Shown one piece after another: positions 44,591 to 57,183 of a DNA stretch of 64,000 nucleotides. The number at the start of each line of letters is the position of its first letter. The stretch's first letter is position 1. The position numbers and the translations under genes are program-made. A model generated the notes under the pieces. It saw nothing but the letters and a program-made list of their open reading frames with translations. It did no database searches and had not been told where the DNA came from. The stretch is from Zizania palustris (taxonomy: Eukaryota > Streptophyta > Magnoliopsida > Poales > Poaceae): positions 75,477,499 through 75,541,498 of the forward strand of contig JAAALK010000288.1 of assembly GCA_019279435.1 (NCBI GenBank), read 5' to 3'.

Positions 44591-45377
44591 ACACTTAGAT
44601 AATCACCACCTTTTCTATTTGACACGCACGATAAGAATGAATAGCAAAAGCTAGCTATTATCTACCTAGGTTTGCACATCCAAAATTTAGTGCTTCAGCA
44701 AACTTGTTATCTTTATGTTTCTAGGATTTTTCATTCCTTTATCTTTTGATTTTTTTACCTGGGGTTATTTGCATGTCAAACTTATGCTAACCAACCAAGC
44801 CAAGCCTAGGCTGAAACAAGACCATCAGAGGTCTAAGGCAATGGTTTTAACACACATCACAATGTCCCAGTTCATACCAAAGTGCTATGGTAAGTAGTCT
44901 AGAACAAAGTAATGCGACAAAGCAAACTCACTAAAATCTTTTCATTTAAGTACAAAAGGCATGGATTTTTATTTTTAAGAGTTTTATGAATTTTCACATA
45001 ATATTTTCCATGTAAAGCATATAGATGTCTAACTTGCATATTTGCATCAAAAGCAAAGGACTTAGCTACTAGGCATGTAAAAGATAGCAAAAGCATTCAG
45101 CCTACACATGCTAGTTACTAGAATCAATGGTGACCATGTTTTCAATTTTAAAACATAAAATCCATGCATATGACATATATCAGATATATCATTTGAACTG
45201 AAACAAACCATGATCATAGATAGATATTCAAAAGAATATACAAGCAAGAGCATGTAAAAGCAGTTTTAATCATATAATAGAAGCTAGTGCAAAGGTGTAA
45301 ATGAAAGTATGCATGATATGCACACACAAAATACTCAAGAAAAAAGAGAGACATAAAATACTCAAAATATCCTAAAA
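44591..45377. other. AT-rich DNA, nothing recognised
   Basis: Short frames only. Probably decayed flank or untranslated part of the neighbouring copia remnants. Confidence 0.4.
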
Positions 45378-47985
45378 AGGATAAGCAACTCTCAAATCCC
45401 CTCGTAAACGCTCAAAAGTAGACTGATCTAGGGGTTTGGTGAGGATATCAGCCAACTAATGATGAGACTCAATATGAATAAGGTCAATGACATCTTTCTC
45501 ATATTGGTCTCTCAAGAAATAAAAGTGCACATCAATATGTTTGGTTTTCGAATGAAGACATGTGTTTTTCCCTACACTAATCACGCTGGTGATGTCACAA
45601 AACAAAGGCACTTTGGTAGGGAAAGACAACCTATAGTCTTTCAAAGTGGAAATCATCCAAACCAACTATGAGCAGCAACGAGCAGCAACTACATACTCAG
45701 CCTCTGTGGTGGAAAGTGTAACTCTAGATTATTTTCTAGAAGACCAAGAAACAAGTGAAGAGCCAAGGAACGCACAAGTACCAGAAGTCGACTTGCGATC
45801 CAACCGGTACCCACCAAAATCAACGTCCAAATAACCACACAACTCAAGAGATGAGGATGCTGAATAGAAAAGACTAAGATTGAGCACATAGGTAAGGTAC
45901 CTGAAAATACGCTTCACAACCAAATGATGAGATGCGCGTGGTGAATACTAGAACTGGGCGCACACCCCAACGACAAACTAAATGTACGTTCTCATTGCAG
46001 TCAAGTACAATAGTGATTCGATCATCCCTCGGTATTCCTTCTCATTGACCTTAACACCGCTCTCGTCCTTGTCGAGACCCCCAAATGTACCCATGGGGTC
46101 ATCTAAGGCTTGAGCTTACCACCAAAGTCAAACTTCTTCAGCATATCTCTTGTGTACTTGCTCTGGTGGATGAAGATGCCCTCCTTGGTCTGATTGATCT
46201 GGAGTCCTAGAAAGTATTTGAGCTCTCCCATAAAGCTCATCTCAAATTTACTATGCATCTGCTCAGAAAATCTGGAAACAAGCTCATTAGAAGAACCACT
46301 GAAAATGATATCATCCACGTAAATCTGAGCAATTAAGAAATCAGTGCCATATTTGACCAAGAAAAACGTTCTGTCAACAGAACCTATTTCAAAGTAGTTC
46401 CCCAACATGAAATGCTTCAAGAAATCATACCAAGCCTTAGGGCTTGTTTCAAACCATACAAAGCTTTTTGCATCTTGAAAACATGTTTAGGAAATTTTGG
46501 GGTTTCAAAATCGGGGGCTACCTAACATAAAATTCCTCCTCTATGTACCCGTTCAAAAATGCACTCTTGATATCCATTTAAAAGAACTTAAAACTCTTTG
46601 AAGCAGCAAATGCTAAAAGAATGCAAATAGATTCAAGACGGGCAACATGGGCAAAAGTTTCCTCAAAATCAATACCCTCTTTTTGGAAAAAACCACGGGC
46701 AACTAGTTGAGCCTTGTTGTGTACCACAACCCCATCTTCACCTTGATTTTTCTTAAACACCCACTTGGTGCCTATGGGGTTGTATCCAGGGGGAAGTTCA
46801 ACTAGTGTCCAAACGCGATTGCGAACAAAATTTTCAAACTCTTCTTGCATGGAACTAATCTAATTAGCATCATATAAAGAGTGTCCAACATCTCAAGGCT
46901 CAAAATTTGGAACAAAAGCATACTGACTAAAGAATGCAAGTGAACCTAACTGAGATCTCAAAGATCTCGACATGATGTCATTGATGATGAGCTGTGGTGG
47001 ATGATCACACTAGACTGTTTGAGATCCTTGACGCTCAGAAGTCACATCTCCGGAATCAGTAGCATGTACCTATGAACTCAACGGAGGAGGCTTGATCGAA
47101 GTGGAATCAATAATCTAAGGTCCATCATCGTCCTTAGTCGACATCTCAAAGGGAGTGGGTTTGTTGGCTATGTAGACGGCCCACCTTCACCATCAGTAGG
47201 AGCATCTTCATCTTCTTCGAAGATGATCTCTCCTAGATCATCATCTCCTAAAATCTCAAATGAAAGGATAATCGAAGGCACAGATTTATCAAAAGAAACC
47301 TCACATGTTTCTACTAACTGTTGGGTGTCAAGATTCCAAACTCAAAAACCTCGAGAATGTAAAGCATAATCAAGAAAAATTCCATCCTAGTAACGGGACT
47401 CAAAGTTGTCCAAATGCCCTCCCTTCTTGAGCACAAAACACTTGCAACCAAACACTTGTAAGTGGCTCACCTTGGGTTGTCTGCCAAACCACAACTCGTA
47501 TGATGTCTTACCAAGCTAAGCTCTAAGAAAAATATGGTCGGCCAAATAGCAAGCAGTGTTCATAGCTTCAGCCCAAAAGTGTCGAGGAGTCATATGCTCA
47601 TCGAGCATCATCCTGGCCATTTCGACAATTGTGTGTTTCTTTCGTTCCACAACACCGTTCTGTGGGGGGGGTATAAGGTGCAGAAAAATGATGATCAAGA
47701 CCCTAATCACTACAGAAGTTGTCAAAATGAGAATTCTTAAATTTAGATCCATTGTTAGAGCGAATGGATCACATCTGACCATTGTTCTCATTCTTCAACT
47801 TCAAGATCAGATCATGAACAAACTGAAAAGTTTTATCCTTAAACTCCAAGAAGAAAATCCACGAAAATCGAGAGAAGTTGTCAACTATCACAAGCGCATA
47901 CCACTTCCCACCGACTAAACGTACTTGGGTTGTACCAACAGTGTCCTAATGCAGAGCTTTCGTAGCAATTACGACTTTGCATCAT
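45378..47985 (-). pseudogene. pol: Decayed SIRE/Maximus-type copia pol
   Basis: Domains follow copia order on the minus strand. The integrase core is at about 47985-47516 (PQNGVVERK, EMARMMLDEH). Reverse transcriptase is at 46850-46103 (NPIGTKWVFK, AQLVARGF, YVDDIIF, MGELKYFLGLQI). RNase H is at 45923-45378 (RKSTSGTCAFLG, KHIDVHFYFLRD, DILTKPL). Integrase-before-RT order distinguishes it from the gypsy elements in this window. Numerous stops and frameshifts break it. No LTR is delineated, so it is an internal remnant. Confidence 0.8.
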
Positions 47986-48689
47986 GACCCTTAGATCTTT
48001 GATCAACGGTACATATGGGGTGACGGTTTTGTGCCCAAACCGCCAAAGCGCTTCCCACCTTTGCACCGAGTACCCCTATTGAGCCAACCTGACTCTTTAG
48101 CTCCCTCAGCCTAACAGTTGCTCGCCACCCGTTAACTTTGGTCAAACCCATTCAAACCATAGGAAGTCCCCGTCATTCTCGTTCCGTGTACCCGGATTGG
48201 ACCAGCATGACCCCCCGACTCAGTACGGCGGTCGCCCATCCGTGTACCTGAGTCACACGTCCAAGACATGACAGGTTTTCTCTTCTCCTATTCTCTTCTC
48301 TTCTCTTTTTTGATTTTCATTAACAATCACTCATCATCATATGAAGCCATGAGACCCACGGTCTTCACCATGGCTCCTCATGGGATTTGGTGAAGTAATT
48401 GTAATAACTATGTACCTTTTGTTAAATAAGTTCAATATTGATGAGCTCATGGTCGGTTGGAGCATGAAATAACATCGGTCATCGTTGAGTAGATCTTGTA
48501 GTGACACCGGCCACCATCGATAGAGCTCAAGATGAGAATGGTAAAAATCAATTAGAGAGCAAGGGAGGGAAGTTATAGAATGGTTCAGAGTAAAAATTAA
48601 AGAGAGGAGACGGGGCTATATAATAGTATGTGTATGTTTTCGGGTTAGTGTTAGCCTTTAGAATGGTTGAGAGTAAAAAAATTTCATAT
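47986..48689. other. Unassigned DNA with CT-rich microsatellite
   Basis: Contains a TCTTCTCCTATTCTCTTCTC-like CT-rich run at about 48280-48310. It may be the interior of the CACTA element ending at 48979. No gene is recognised. Confidence 0.3.
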
Positions 48690-48979
48690 GTGTCGGTGTT
48701 TAGTGACGAGTCTAGATATTCATGCGTCACTAAAGGTAGGTCTTTAGTGATGGGTCTAGATATTCACACGTCACTAAAGATTGGTCTTTAGTGATGGGTC
48801 TTAACGTTGCCCATCACTAAAGATTGGTTTAAATTTTGGTAACTCATTAGTGACGGACATCATTGAAACCCATCACTAAAGATAGGTCTTTAGTAACGAT
48901 TGTAAACACACCCGTCACTAAAGGTATATTAGTGACGTGTGTCTTTTATCCATCACTAAAGGTCATTTGTGTGGTAGTG
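48690..48979. mobile_element. One terminus of a CACTA transposon with subterminal repeats
   Basis: The segment ends GGTCATTTGTGTGGTAGTG, the reverse complement of a CACTACCACACAA terminal repeat. Inside it, TTTAGTGA and TCACTAAAG alternate about a dozen times in both orientations (48695-48958), the usual CACTA transposase-binding subterminal pattern. The other end and any transposase were not found in the window. It is distinct from the element starting at 51828, whose subterminal word is GGCGGGC. Confidence 0.65.
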
Positions 48980-49825
48980 TGTATTGGTAAGAGGTGATTG
49001 GTGAATGATTAAATGGTGATTGAAGTATTGAATTTATGTTGTTGCAAACTTGCAATGTTGCTTAATTAGTGTTCTATGTACTAATTTTTATGTGCTTATG
49101 GACTTGTATATTGTTTATTAGTAAAATGGTGCCTCTTAAGTCTGAAGTGATGTTTATTTCTTCTGTTTTTGGAACACTAGTTGTCGAGTGTAGAAACCCT
49201 TCAGGTTCCCCATACCCACATGGGTAGGACGATGGGAAAAATATTCCCCATATGCAGGGACGAGAATGGAGTCAAATAATTTCCTTAGGTATAAGGATGG
49301 GGATGATGTGTCAAAATCTCGTGGGGCAAGCCCATTGCCACTCCTAAACAAAACAAATTATGCCACAACATGTGTATATAATGAGTAAGGAACAATGAGG
49401 ATTACCTATATGATTGTTCTTGGGGATGATTGGTAAAATGTAAAAGTAAACACAAAGGTTTGTACATATTCATGCCACCAACGGGATAATAGTCCTACAT
49501 CATGTGATTTATAATATTGGATGATTAAGCTTACAAAGAGTGGTCTCCCTCTTGTCCCTGCTTTTACCGCCACATTAGAGTTGGTATTTATAGGCAAAAA
49601 TATAGGTACAAAAAGATGGGGTGCCTCCTCATAGAACCAACTATAATAGGACTATTCCTAAAGTTACATAGGAATTACAATGTAATATACTGTATTTAGA
49701 CATAGGCGATCATTACATGTATAATAGTTTTCTTAACTGGTCGCTTTGTCTAGCTTCGAGGCCACGAGTATTGAATGCCCATATTGTTGGAGATGTTGGG
49801 TAGTTGTTGTTTTAGTCCTACGAGG
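48980..49825. other. Unassigned repeat-like DNA
   Basis: Contains a phrase about ACCCACATGGGTAGGACGATGGG near 49215 that belongs to a grass repeat also seen around 50228-50400. No gene. Confidence 0.35.
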
Positions 49826-49984
49826 TATCTTTTACCAAATCTCTTACCTTTAGAGGTGTTGAGACTCATAGGGTCCCTCGGTTGATGTGGTATTACCATT
49901 GTAGTCCTCCTTTCGATCAAGGGGCAAGTATCTTTTACCAAAGTTGTTGCCTTTAGAGGTGTTGAGACTCATAGGATCCCTCAA
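49826..49984. repeat. Tandem direct repeat, period about 103 bp
   Basis: TATCTTTTACCAAAT followed by CCTTTAGAGGTGTTGAGACTC occurs at about 49826 and again at about 49929 with few changes. Confidence 0.65.
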
Positions 49985-50004
49985 TCGAAGAGGGCCTTCA
50001 GGAG

Positions 50005-50830
50005 CAATAGGGCCATTCGTTCTTACGTCATCAAATGGGGGGGACTATTGAGTCAGAATCCCCCTAACAACATTGCAGTATATAGAAAAATTAATATATT
50101 TTAAGATAACAGAGTAAAATCTAATACTATCTAGTTTGGTAGTAAGTAATTAGGACTAGTTATCTACTCTAGATCTAAAAAATTCAATGTGGATGTATAA
50201 ATCTTAGAGTCTAATGAACGAAAGGCATTGTTAGGCTTAGGGGTGGCCATACACCCTACGAAGCTGGGGACCCATCGGGGTCCCATACCTACAGGGTCGG
50301 GGTTGGGTATGTTTTCTCACCCATGGGTCTGTTGGATTAGGGCTCTACATAGGATTGGGATCGGTCTAAATCTATTATTTAACCCACAGGTCCCCATGAG
50401 TCCCCAGCCCTAAGATAAATCGGCCCTTCATTCTTATGTAATCGAAGGAGGGACTATTGAGTTAGAATCTCCCTAACAACATTGCAGTATATAGAAAAAT
50501 TAATATATTTTAAGATAACATAGTACAATCTAATACTATCTAGTTTAGTAGTAAGTAATTAGGACTAGTCGTCTACTATAGATCTAAAAAGTCAATGTGG
50601 ATGTATAAATCTTGGAGTCTAATGAACGAGGAGCATTGTTAGGCTTAGGTGTGGCGATACACCCAACGAGGTTGGGGACCCGTCGGGGTCCCGTACCTAT
50701 AGGGTTGAGGTCGGGTATGTTTTTTCACCCATGGTTTCATCGGATTGGGGCCCTGCATATGATTAGGATTGGTCTAGATCCATTATTTGACCCACAGGTC
50801 CCCGACCCAAAGAGAAAAGGCCTAAGCCAA
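50005..50830. repeat. Tandem duplication, period 409 bp
   Basis: The segment beginning GGACTATTGAGT at 50042 is repeated from 50451 with scattered substitutions through the GACCCACAGGTCCCC phrase. The unit includes a GGGGACCCRTCGGGGTCCC near-palindrome (about 50265 and 50675). Confidence 0.7.
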
Positions 50831-51827
50831 GTGCACTATTCTCTCTAGTCTCCATAGTGCACACTGATCTATCTCTCCTACCGGCTGATGGGATTGAGTC
50901 TGCTGCCTAGTCTGCAGTACTTTGTTTTGGAGTCATCATCGTCCCCCAGTGCTAGAGTCACCACCGTCCCCAAGCACTAGAGTCATCACCATCCCTAAGC
51001 TCCCACGTTGCCCTCCCCAAGCCACCATGTTTCCCTCCCCAAGCGCTAGGCCTCACCGTCGTCTCCGTGACGCCGCGCCATTGTCCCCAAGGCAGCCACT
51101 AGCTGCATGTGCCTCCTGCGCCCATGTCCAACTCATCTTGCCCTCATCCATCTCACTATCCCCCCTTGTTTGCGGGTCTACGGGGACCCGACAGATCTAA
51201 ATTTAAGTGAGAAAATTCACCCACGATACTAATAGAGTCGGATTATACCGGGTCTAAGTTCAATATTAACTAACCCAGCATTGTTACCCCAAGTTAGGCT
51301 CATGACCATGGCTCACAAGGGGATACGTATGTTAGTATACTTCCTTTAGTTTCATTTTTTACTTTTCAATATTTTTAAATCTTAATTTTTTGTGTTGCGA
51401 CGATACGATGTTATTTTGAAATTATTTACACCTACATATATACGAATTCTTTAATATAAATAAAACATAAAATATACGCGCTAATTAATGATATGTTTCG
51501 CAATATATTGAAACGTGCAAATATAGAATCAGTACATGATAATCTACCCACGCCGGCACCGTAGATCCCACTTCCTGAATCAATGCATGCGCAGGAGGCA
51601 TTTATTACGGTGTTCGTGGACGGCAAGTATTACGGTGTTTGTGGACGGCAGGTCGTACGTTCGTAGTAGGTGCTGTCACGTACCGCCCGTGTATATTCGT
51701 ATACCACCGTATACGGTATACTACACTTCAGGCTAGCTGTATTGTAATGGTACTTAAACATCTTCAAGAGATTAGATTACTTACTTGTATAGTCATCTAA
51801 ATTTGAATTTAGAAATTTTAGTAAAAA
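50831..51827. other. Unassigned DNA before the CACTA terminus
   Basis: A Pro/Ser-rich 92-codon frame (50922-51200) is a composition effect with no recognised domain. The remainder is AT-rich. Confidence 0.35.
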
Positions 51828-51840
51828 CACTACTACAAAT

Positions 51841-52020
51841 CGTCACTGTAGTGGCGTTGGGCAAAACTACTGTAGTGGCGGGCCATTAGATGCCCGCCAC
51901 TACAGTTGCTGGTGCTGATGATAGCATCGGCGCCCGCCACTATTGTTGGTAAAGTAGTGGCGGTCGGTGCTAATATGGCCGCCACTAAAGTATTGATGAC
52001 ATCGCTTGCGACCGCCACTA
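51841..52020. repeat. CACTA subterminal repeats, left end
   Basis: At least seven copies of the core GTGGCGG or CCGCCAC occur in both orientations, for example GTAGTGGCGGGCC and GCCCGCCACTAC. In the family these bind the element-encoded DNA-binding protein and set transposition and promoter activity. Confidence 0.7.
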
Positions 52021-52030
52021 CTATTCTAGC

Positions 52031-52038
52031 TATAAATG
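52031..52038 (+). promoter_or_regulatory. TATA box of the TNP2 gene
   Basis: TATAAATG immediately follows the subterminal repeats. A leader with a short upstream ORF (ATG at 52095, seven codons) and a long AT-rich, intron-like stretch separate it from the TNP2 start codon at 52606. Confidence 0.5.
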
Positions 52039-52605
52039 CGCAGCTTCTTCCTCCCCGAGCTCTACCGCAGTTCGCATTTAATTTTGTCCGTACAATGGCG
52101 ACAAAATCTAGATAAAGAGGGGGAGGCTTTGTTTTCGTTTCTTTTGAAGGATTTCATTCTAGGAGGTAAATCCATGCCGAATCTCACATTTATTTTGTAT
52201 TTAATCATGTATACAATGAGTTATTAGCGTTTTACTAATTTAGGGTTTGTGAATAGAAATTTTCAAATAATCTTCCATTTACAGTGTTACCTTCTCCCAA
52301 ATGAACAAATATGACCCTCCTCACAATTATTCATCACTTGTATATTGATTTACGTCATTTTAATCTCTTTTTTAATTTGATTTATGATTATAGATCTAGA
52401 GTTATGTTGTTTGGAGAGAGAGAAACCAATATAATTAATTTATTTAATAATTTTTTCTGCTTAATAAGTAGTTTTAATTAAAGCATTGAGGATTTTTAAT
52501 TAATGTTGTTACGAGCGACAATAAATCAATATATTTTCAATTTGTAAATTACTAAAATTACAATAATGATTTTATTAATATTTTTTCAAATAATATATGT
52601 TTTAG

Positions 52606-55600
52606 ATGGAGCACAGGTCCTGGATGTACTCGTCCAACGACGGAGATGTGGTGGCATATTTTAACAGAGTAACTGAATTAACTGAAGCTGTCGCACAATA
52701 TGCTTCCCGTCAGAGTGAAGAGGCAATATATTGTCCTTGTAAAGTTTGTAAAAACGAAGAGATGTATCCGTGTTCTGGTCGTGAAACCATACGATTTCAC
52801 TTGTTGAAAAATGATTTCGTGAAGAACTATTATATATGGACGAAACACGGTGAGATGGGCCAAAATCCTCCTGAAGATTCTGATGTGCCGCAAGATGCTC
52901 ATCAACATAGAAGTGGTTGTGATCATACATCCGACATAACACATGATGATGTTGATCAACATGATGATGATGACGCCTTTGATGTGGAGGAACTGATGCG
53001 AAATGTTGCGCCTGAGGTGTTGTTGCAGAGAACTACAACCAAAGGATACGATAACTTTGAAGCACTTGACAAAGCATCAAAAAACCATCTTTACGAGGAA
53101 CGCCACGGATGCGATAAGCAGTATACTGTGTTGTACACAATTCTTGAGCTTATGAAACTGAAGGCCAGCAATGGATGGTCTGACACTAGTTTTTCAGATC
53201 TTTTACAACTCCTAAAAAAGGTTTTGCCAAAACCCAATGGTTTACCATCTGATACGTACCAAGCAAAGAAGATGATTTGTCCGTTGACTTTGGGCGTTCA
53301 GAAGATTCATGCATGCCCGAACCACTGTATCCTATATCGAAAAGAGTATGGATTGTTAGAGAGATGTCCGCAGTGCAACGCGAGTCGATACAAACGTCCA
53401 AATGACTGTGTGGAGGACTACAATGACCACCAGAAGAAGAATAATAAGAGGTTGCAGAAGAGGAATAAAAATGTTATTGAAGACCATCCTGGAAAAAAGA
53501 TGGAGAGGAAAGTTCCAGCCTTAGTAATGTGGTACCTACCGGTGATTGATCGCTTGAAACGTATGTTCTCTAATCCTAGAGATGCTGAACTATTAATCTG
53601 GCATTTCGCTGGGCGAAAGAAGGACGGAAAACTTCGGCACCCTGCGGATGCTAGGTAGTGGAAATCATTTGACCTGGCCCATCCAGATTTCTCGGACGAT
53701 CCTAGAAATATCAGGATGGGACTTAGCACGGATGGAATGAATCCCTTCGGTGAGATGAGGAACCCACATAGTATGTGGCCAGTCTTTCTATGCTTGTTCA
53801 ACATTCCATCATGGTTGTGCCATAAAAGAAAATACCTTATGCTCACTACTCTAATTTCTGGTCCAAAACAACCTGGCAATGACATTGATATCTTTCTAGA
53901 ACCTTTGATGGAGGATATGAAACGTCTATGGGAACATGGTGTCTGTGTGTGGGATGAGCACAAGAAAGAGCACTTCAATCTAAGAGCCATAATCTTTTGC
54001 ACCATAGCTGACAACCCAGGACGCATGTCCCTAACAGGACATGTTAAAGGAAAGACAGCATGTGTAGTGTGTGTGGACCAGACAGAATCTATGCATCTCC
54101 ATCATTCGTTAAGACGATATATATGCGACACCGCAGATTTTTACCAAAAAACCACAAATATCGAAGAAATAGGAACCATTTCGACGGTACAATCGAGCTT
54201 GGACAGCCTCCACGAAATCGAGATGGCAAATTTCTATTCGAAATGGTAAAGAATATCAAAGTTGTTTTCGGAAAGAAGAGGAAGAAATCTGAAAAAATTT
54301 CAAAGGACGCTCCATTTAAAAAGCAGTCGATCTTCTTTAGATATTTGCCCTATTGGAAGGAGTTGGAGATTGGTCATGCTATCGATACAATGCACGTTGA
54401 GAAGAATGTCTTCGAAAGCACTATCGGTATTTTGTTAGACATACCGGGCAAATCAAAAGATGGACTCAAAGTACGAAGGGACCTTCAAACTCTCAGAATT
54501 AGACCCGAGCTTCACCCACAGGAAAGGGCCAATGGAAAATTTTTCCTTCCGGCTGCTAGCTATAACCTCACAATTGACGAGAAAAGATCAATCTGCAGGT
54601 GTCTACATGGAATTAGAGTTCCAACAGGATTCTCAACGAATATAAAGAATATTGTCTCCGTAGCAGATTTGAGGATGAGCGGCTACAACACTCATGATTG
54701 TCATGTTATGCTTGGGCTATTCCTCGCCATCGCAGTAAGAGGAGTCAAACATTCATTTCTGAAGATGGTGATAACACGCATGTGTCACTTCTTCAATGTC
54801 ATATCAAAGAAGGTGATCGACACTGAAGAGTTAAATGAATTACGTAAACAAATGAGGGAGACTATGTGTCAGCTTGAGATGTGCTTTCCTCCTTCATATT
54901 TTGATATTATGGAGCACTATATGATACATATAGCAGACCAAATCTTTGTTCTCGGTCCAACGTACCTGCACAATATGTATGCGTACGAGCGTCTAATGGT
55001 TATCTTCAAGGATTACGTACGAAATCGTGCTTATCCAGAGGGTTCCATGATAGAGGGCTACACGACTGAGGAAGTCATTGAGTGCTACGCAGATTACATA
55101 AGAGATGGAAGACCAATAGGAGTTCCCGTGTCTCGGCACCATGGAAGACTCACCGGTAAAGGAACTAAAGGCAGGAAAATCATACGAGACAATAGTTACC
55201 AAAGAATAAGAGAATCACATTACAGTGTAATGCATCAGTTGGCGATTATGAGACCATATGTTGAACAACACCTGCAAGAGCTTCGTGAAAAGAATGAAGA
55301 TCGCGATGAATAATGGATTATGAAAGAACACAAAATTTATTTCACATCATGGCTGAGGGATCTAAACCTTTCGATCGGAGAAACCGACGAAGAGATGATG
55401 ATAAATAAATTGTCTTACGGTCCATTGAGCATGGTTAAAACATGGCAAGCGTATGACATCAATGGTTTCACATTCTATACCAAAGTAAAGGATCAAAAGA
55501 GTCAGCGCCAAAATAGTGGTGTCAGAGGAGAAGCAGAAGATAGCACTGGACAAAAGAATGCTTACTATGGATACATCGAAGAAATATGGGAACTTAACTA

Positions 55601-55983
55601 CGGAAACTCTATAGAAATCCCTGTATTTAAGTGTTAGTGGGTCAGACATCCAGAAGGTGTGGAGGTGGATGATTACGGGTTTACGATAGTTGACCTTAAT
55701 AAGGTGGCTTATAAAGATGACCCTTGGATACTCGCTCAATCCGTGGCACAAGTATTTTACATACTTGATCCTAAAGATGAGAAAAAAATACATCGTTGCT
55801 CCAGGAAAACAAAGAATTGTTGGAGTTGATGGAGTCGAAGACGAAGAAGAATACAATCAGTTTGATGAGGTGCCGTTTTTCGTTGACATATCAAGGATCA
55901 ATGTGGTTGAAGCAAAACTGTCATTTGGTAGTGTGATTCCTTATCTACGCACCAATGGCGATGGAAAATTAGTGCAAGGCTAG
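52606..55983 (+). pseudogene. CACTA TNP2 transposase, broken
   Basis: The start ATG at 52606 opens a transposase-associated domain (RSWMYSSND, CPCKVCKN, YYIWTKHGE; residues about 4-80). The TNP2 domain follows: CPNHCILYRKEY, CPQCNASRYK, GLSTDGMNPFGEM, HSMWPVFLCLFNIPSWLC, then IGHAIDTMHVEKNV. A DUF4218-type part (MCHFFNVISKKVI, CFPPSYFDIMEH, YPEGSMIEGY) and a DUF4216-type part (WELNYGNSIEIPVF, DDYGFTIVDLNKV) complete the usual grass order. Damage seen: TAG at 53656, frameshift near 54095, TAA at 55311, TAG at 55635 and a slip in an A-run near 55783. The intact enzyme would cut and join the CACTA termini. Length and domain order are normal for the family, so decay is recent or slow. Confidence 0.88.
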
Positions 55984-56099
55984 ATCATTTATGTTTAGTT
56001 GTAAAATCAATTATGTCATTTATTATTAAAACATTTTCAAGATCAAATGAGGATTTAATTAAACATCAATAGAAAATTTTTAAAAATATTTAATTTTTG

Positions 56100-56205
56100 G
56101 GGCCAACAGTAAGGTTCAAACCTCAAACCGCCTGCCGGCAGCGAGGTTCGAACCTCGAACCGCATGGCCCCAAGGAGCCCCGCGCACCACTGCGCTACTA
56201 AGTGT
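56100..56205 (-). repeat. tRNA-like segment with Pol III A and B boxes (copy 1)
   Basis: On the minus strand TAGCGCAGTGGT (56197-56186) fits an A box and AGGTTCGAACC (56154-56144) fits a B box, spaced as in tRNA genes. A second degraded B-box follows. No acceptor stem closes, so it is a tRNA-derived, SINE-like relic and not a tRNA gene. Confidence 0.5.
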
Positions 56206-56259
56206 TTCACGTCTTTGTAGGAAGAGTATTATATGCTATATATAATCACTACCTCTATT

Positions 56260-56870
56260 AGTAGTGGCGGGCTGGATGATGTCATCATGCCCGCCACTAC
56301 TAAGAGAAAACATGAATAAAAAAGTATTGAAAATTAGAATAGAAATGTAAAAAATATGTTTGGATGCTAGCAGCAAGGTTCGAACCTCAAACCGCCTGCG
56401 GGCAGTAAGGTTCGAACCTCGAACCGCATGGCACCAAAGCAACCCCCGCACCACTGCGCTACTAAGTGTTTCTCGACATGAGTGGCAACGTATGCTAGAT
56501 AACCCCACCAGAGGCAGTAGTGGCGGGCAGGATGACGTCACCAGCCGGCCACTGCTATCCGTTTAGTAGTGGCGGTCGCATGATGTCATCGGCCCGCCAC
56601 CACTAAGTCGAGTGAAATAACCACTTAGTAGCGGCGGGCTGGATGACGTCATCATGCCCGCCACTACTAAGACACCTATATATACTTTCCACTCTCGCCG
56701 TCCGAAAACCTAGTTTCATTTTCTAAACCCTAAACTCCCGTGTCGTCCCCCTCCTCCCGTCGCCGCCATCGACATCCCAGAGCACGTCGCCGCTGCCCTC
56801 CGCCCGTCGCCGCCTTCCTCGGAGCCCGTCGGCGCCGCCCGTCGCCGCCATCCAGTCATTCAGTAAATGA
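56260..56870 (+). promoter_or_regulatory. Internal CACTA promoter module 1
   Basis: Alternating AGTGGCGGGC and GCCCGCCACTA repeats (56261-56670) lead directly to TATATATA at 56677-56684, then CCGTCCGAAAACCTAGTTTCATTT and a GC-rich, probably untranslated exon. The layout repeats that at 58290-58900. It lies upstream of the small ORF at 57184. Confidence 0.55.
56370..56470 (-). repeat. tRNA-like segment with Pol III A and B boxes (copy 2)
   Basis: A box TAGCGCAGTGGT at 56461-56450 and B boxes at about 56418-56408 and 56386-56376 on the minus strand. It is a near copy of 56100-56205. A third, internally deleted copy is at 58208-58245, and an A-box-only piece lies at about 57850-57862. Confidence 0.5.
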
Positions 56871-57183
56871 TTATTAACTTATCTTTGGTCTTATTTTATT
56901 TGAGCTTAGGGTTAAAATGATGAAGGATTGTTATATTAATTTATGCGTGGTAATATAATTTAGTATAATATTACTAGTAGAATGCACTATAACAATAATG
57001 TTTTTTAATCTACTGTAAAAAATTTCTGAGAAAAAAATTTCCACTATAACAATAATGTTTTTTAATGTACTATAAAAAATTTCTGAGAAAAAAATTTCCA
57101 CTATACCAATAATGTTTTTTAATGTACTATAATATTACTAGCTTAGGGTTTTTAATGTTATATCAATGTGACAAAAAATGCAG

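Noticed and set aside
56100..56205. Functional tRNA gene
   Set aside because: A and B boxes are present, but the acceptor and anticodon stems do not close and the B box is duplicated.
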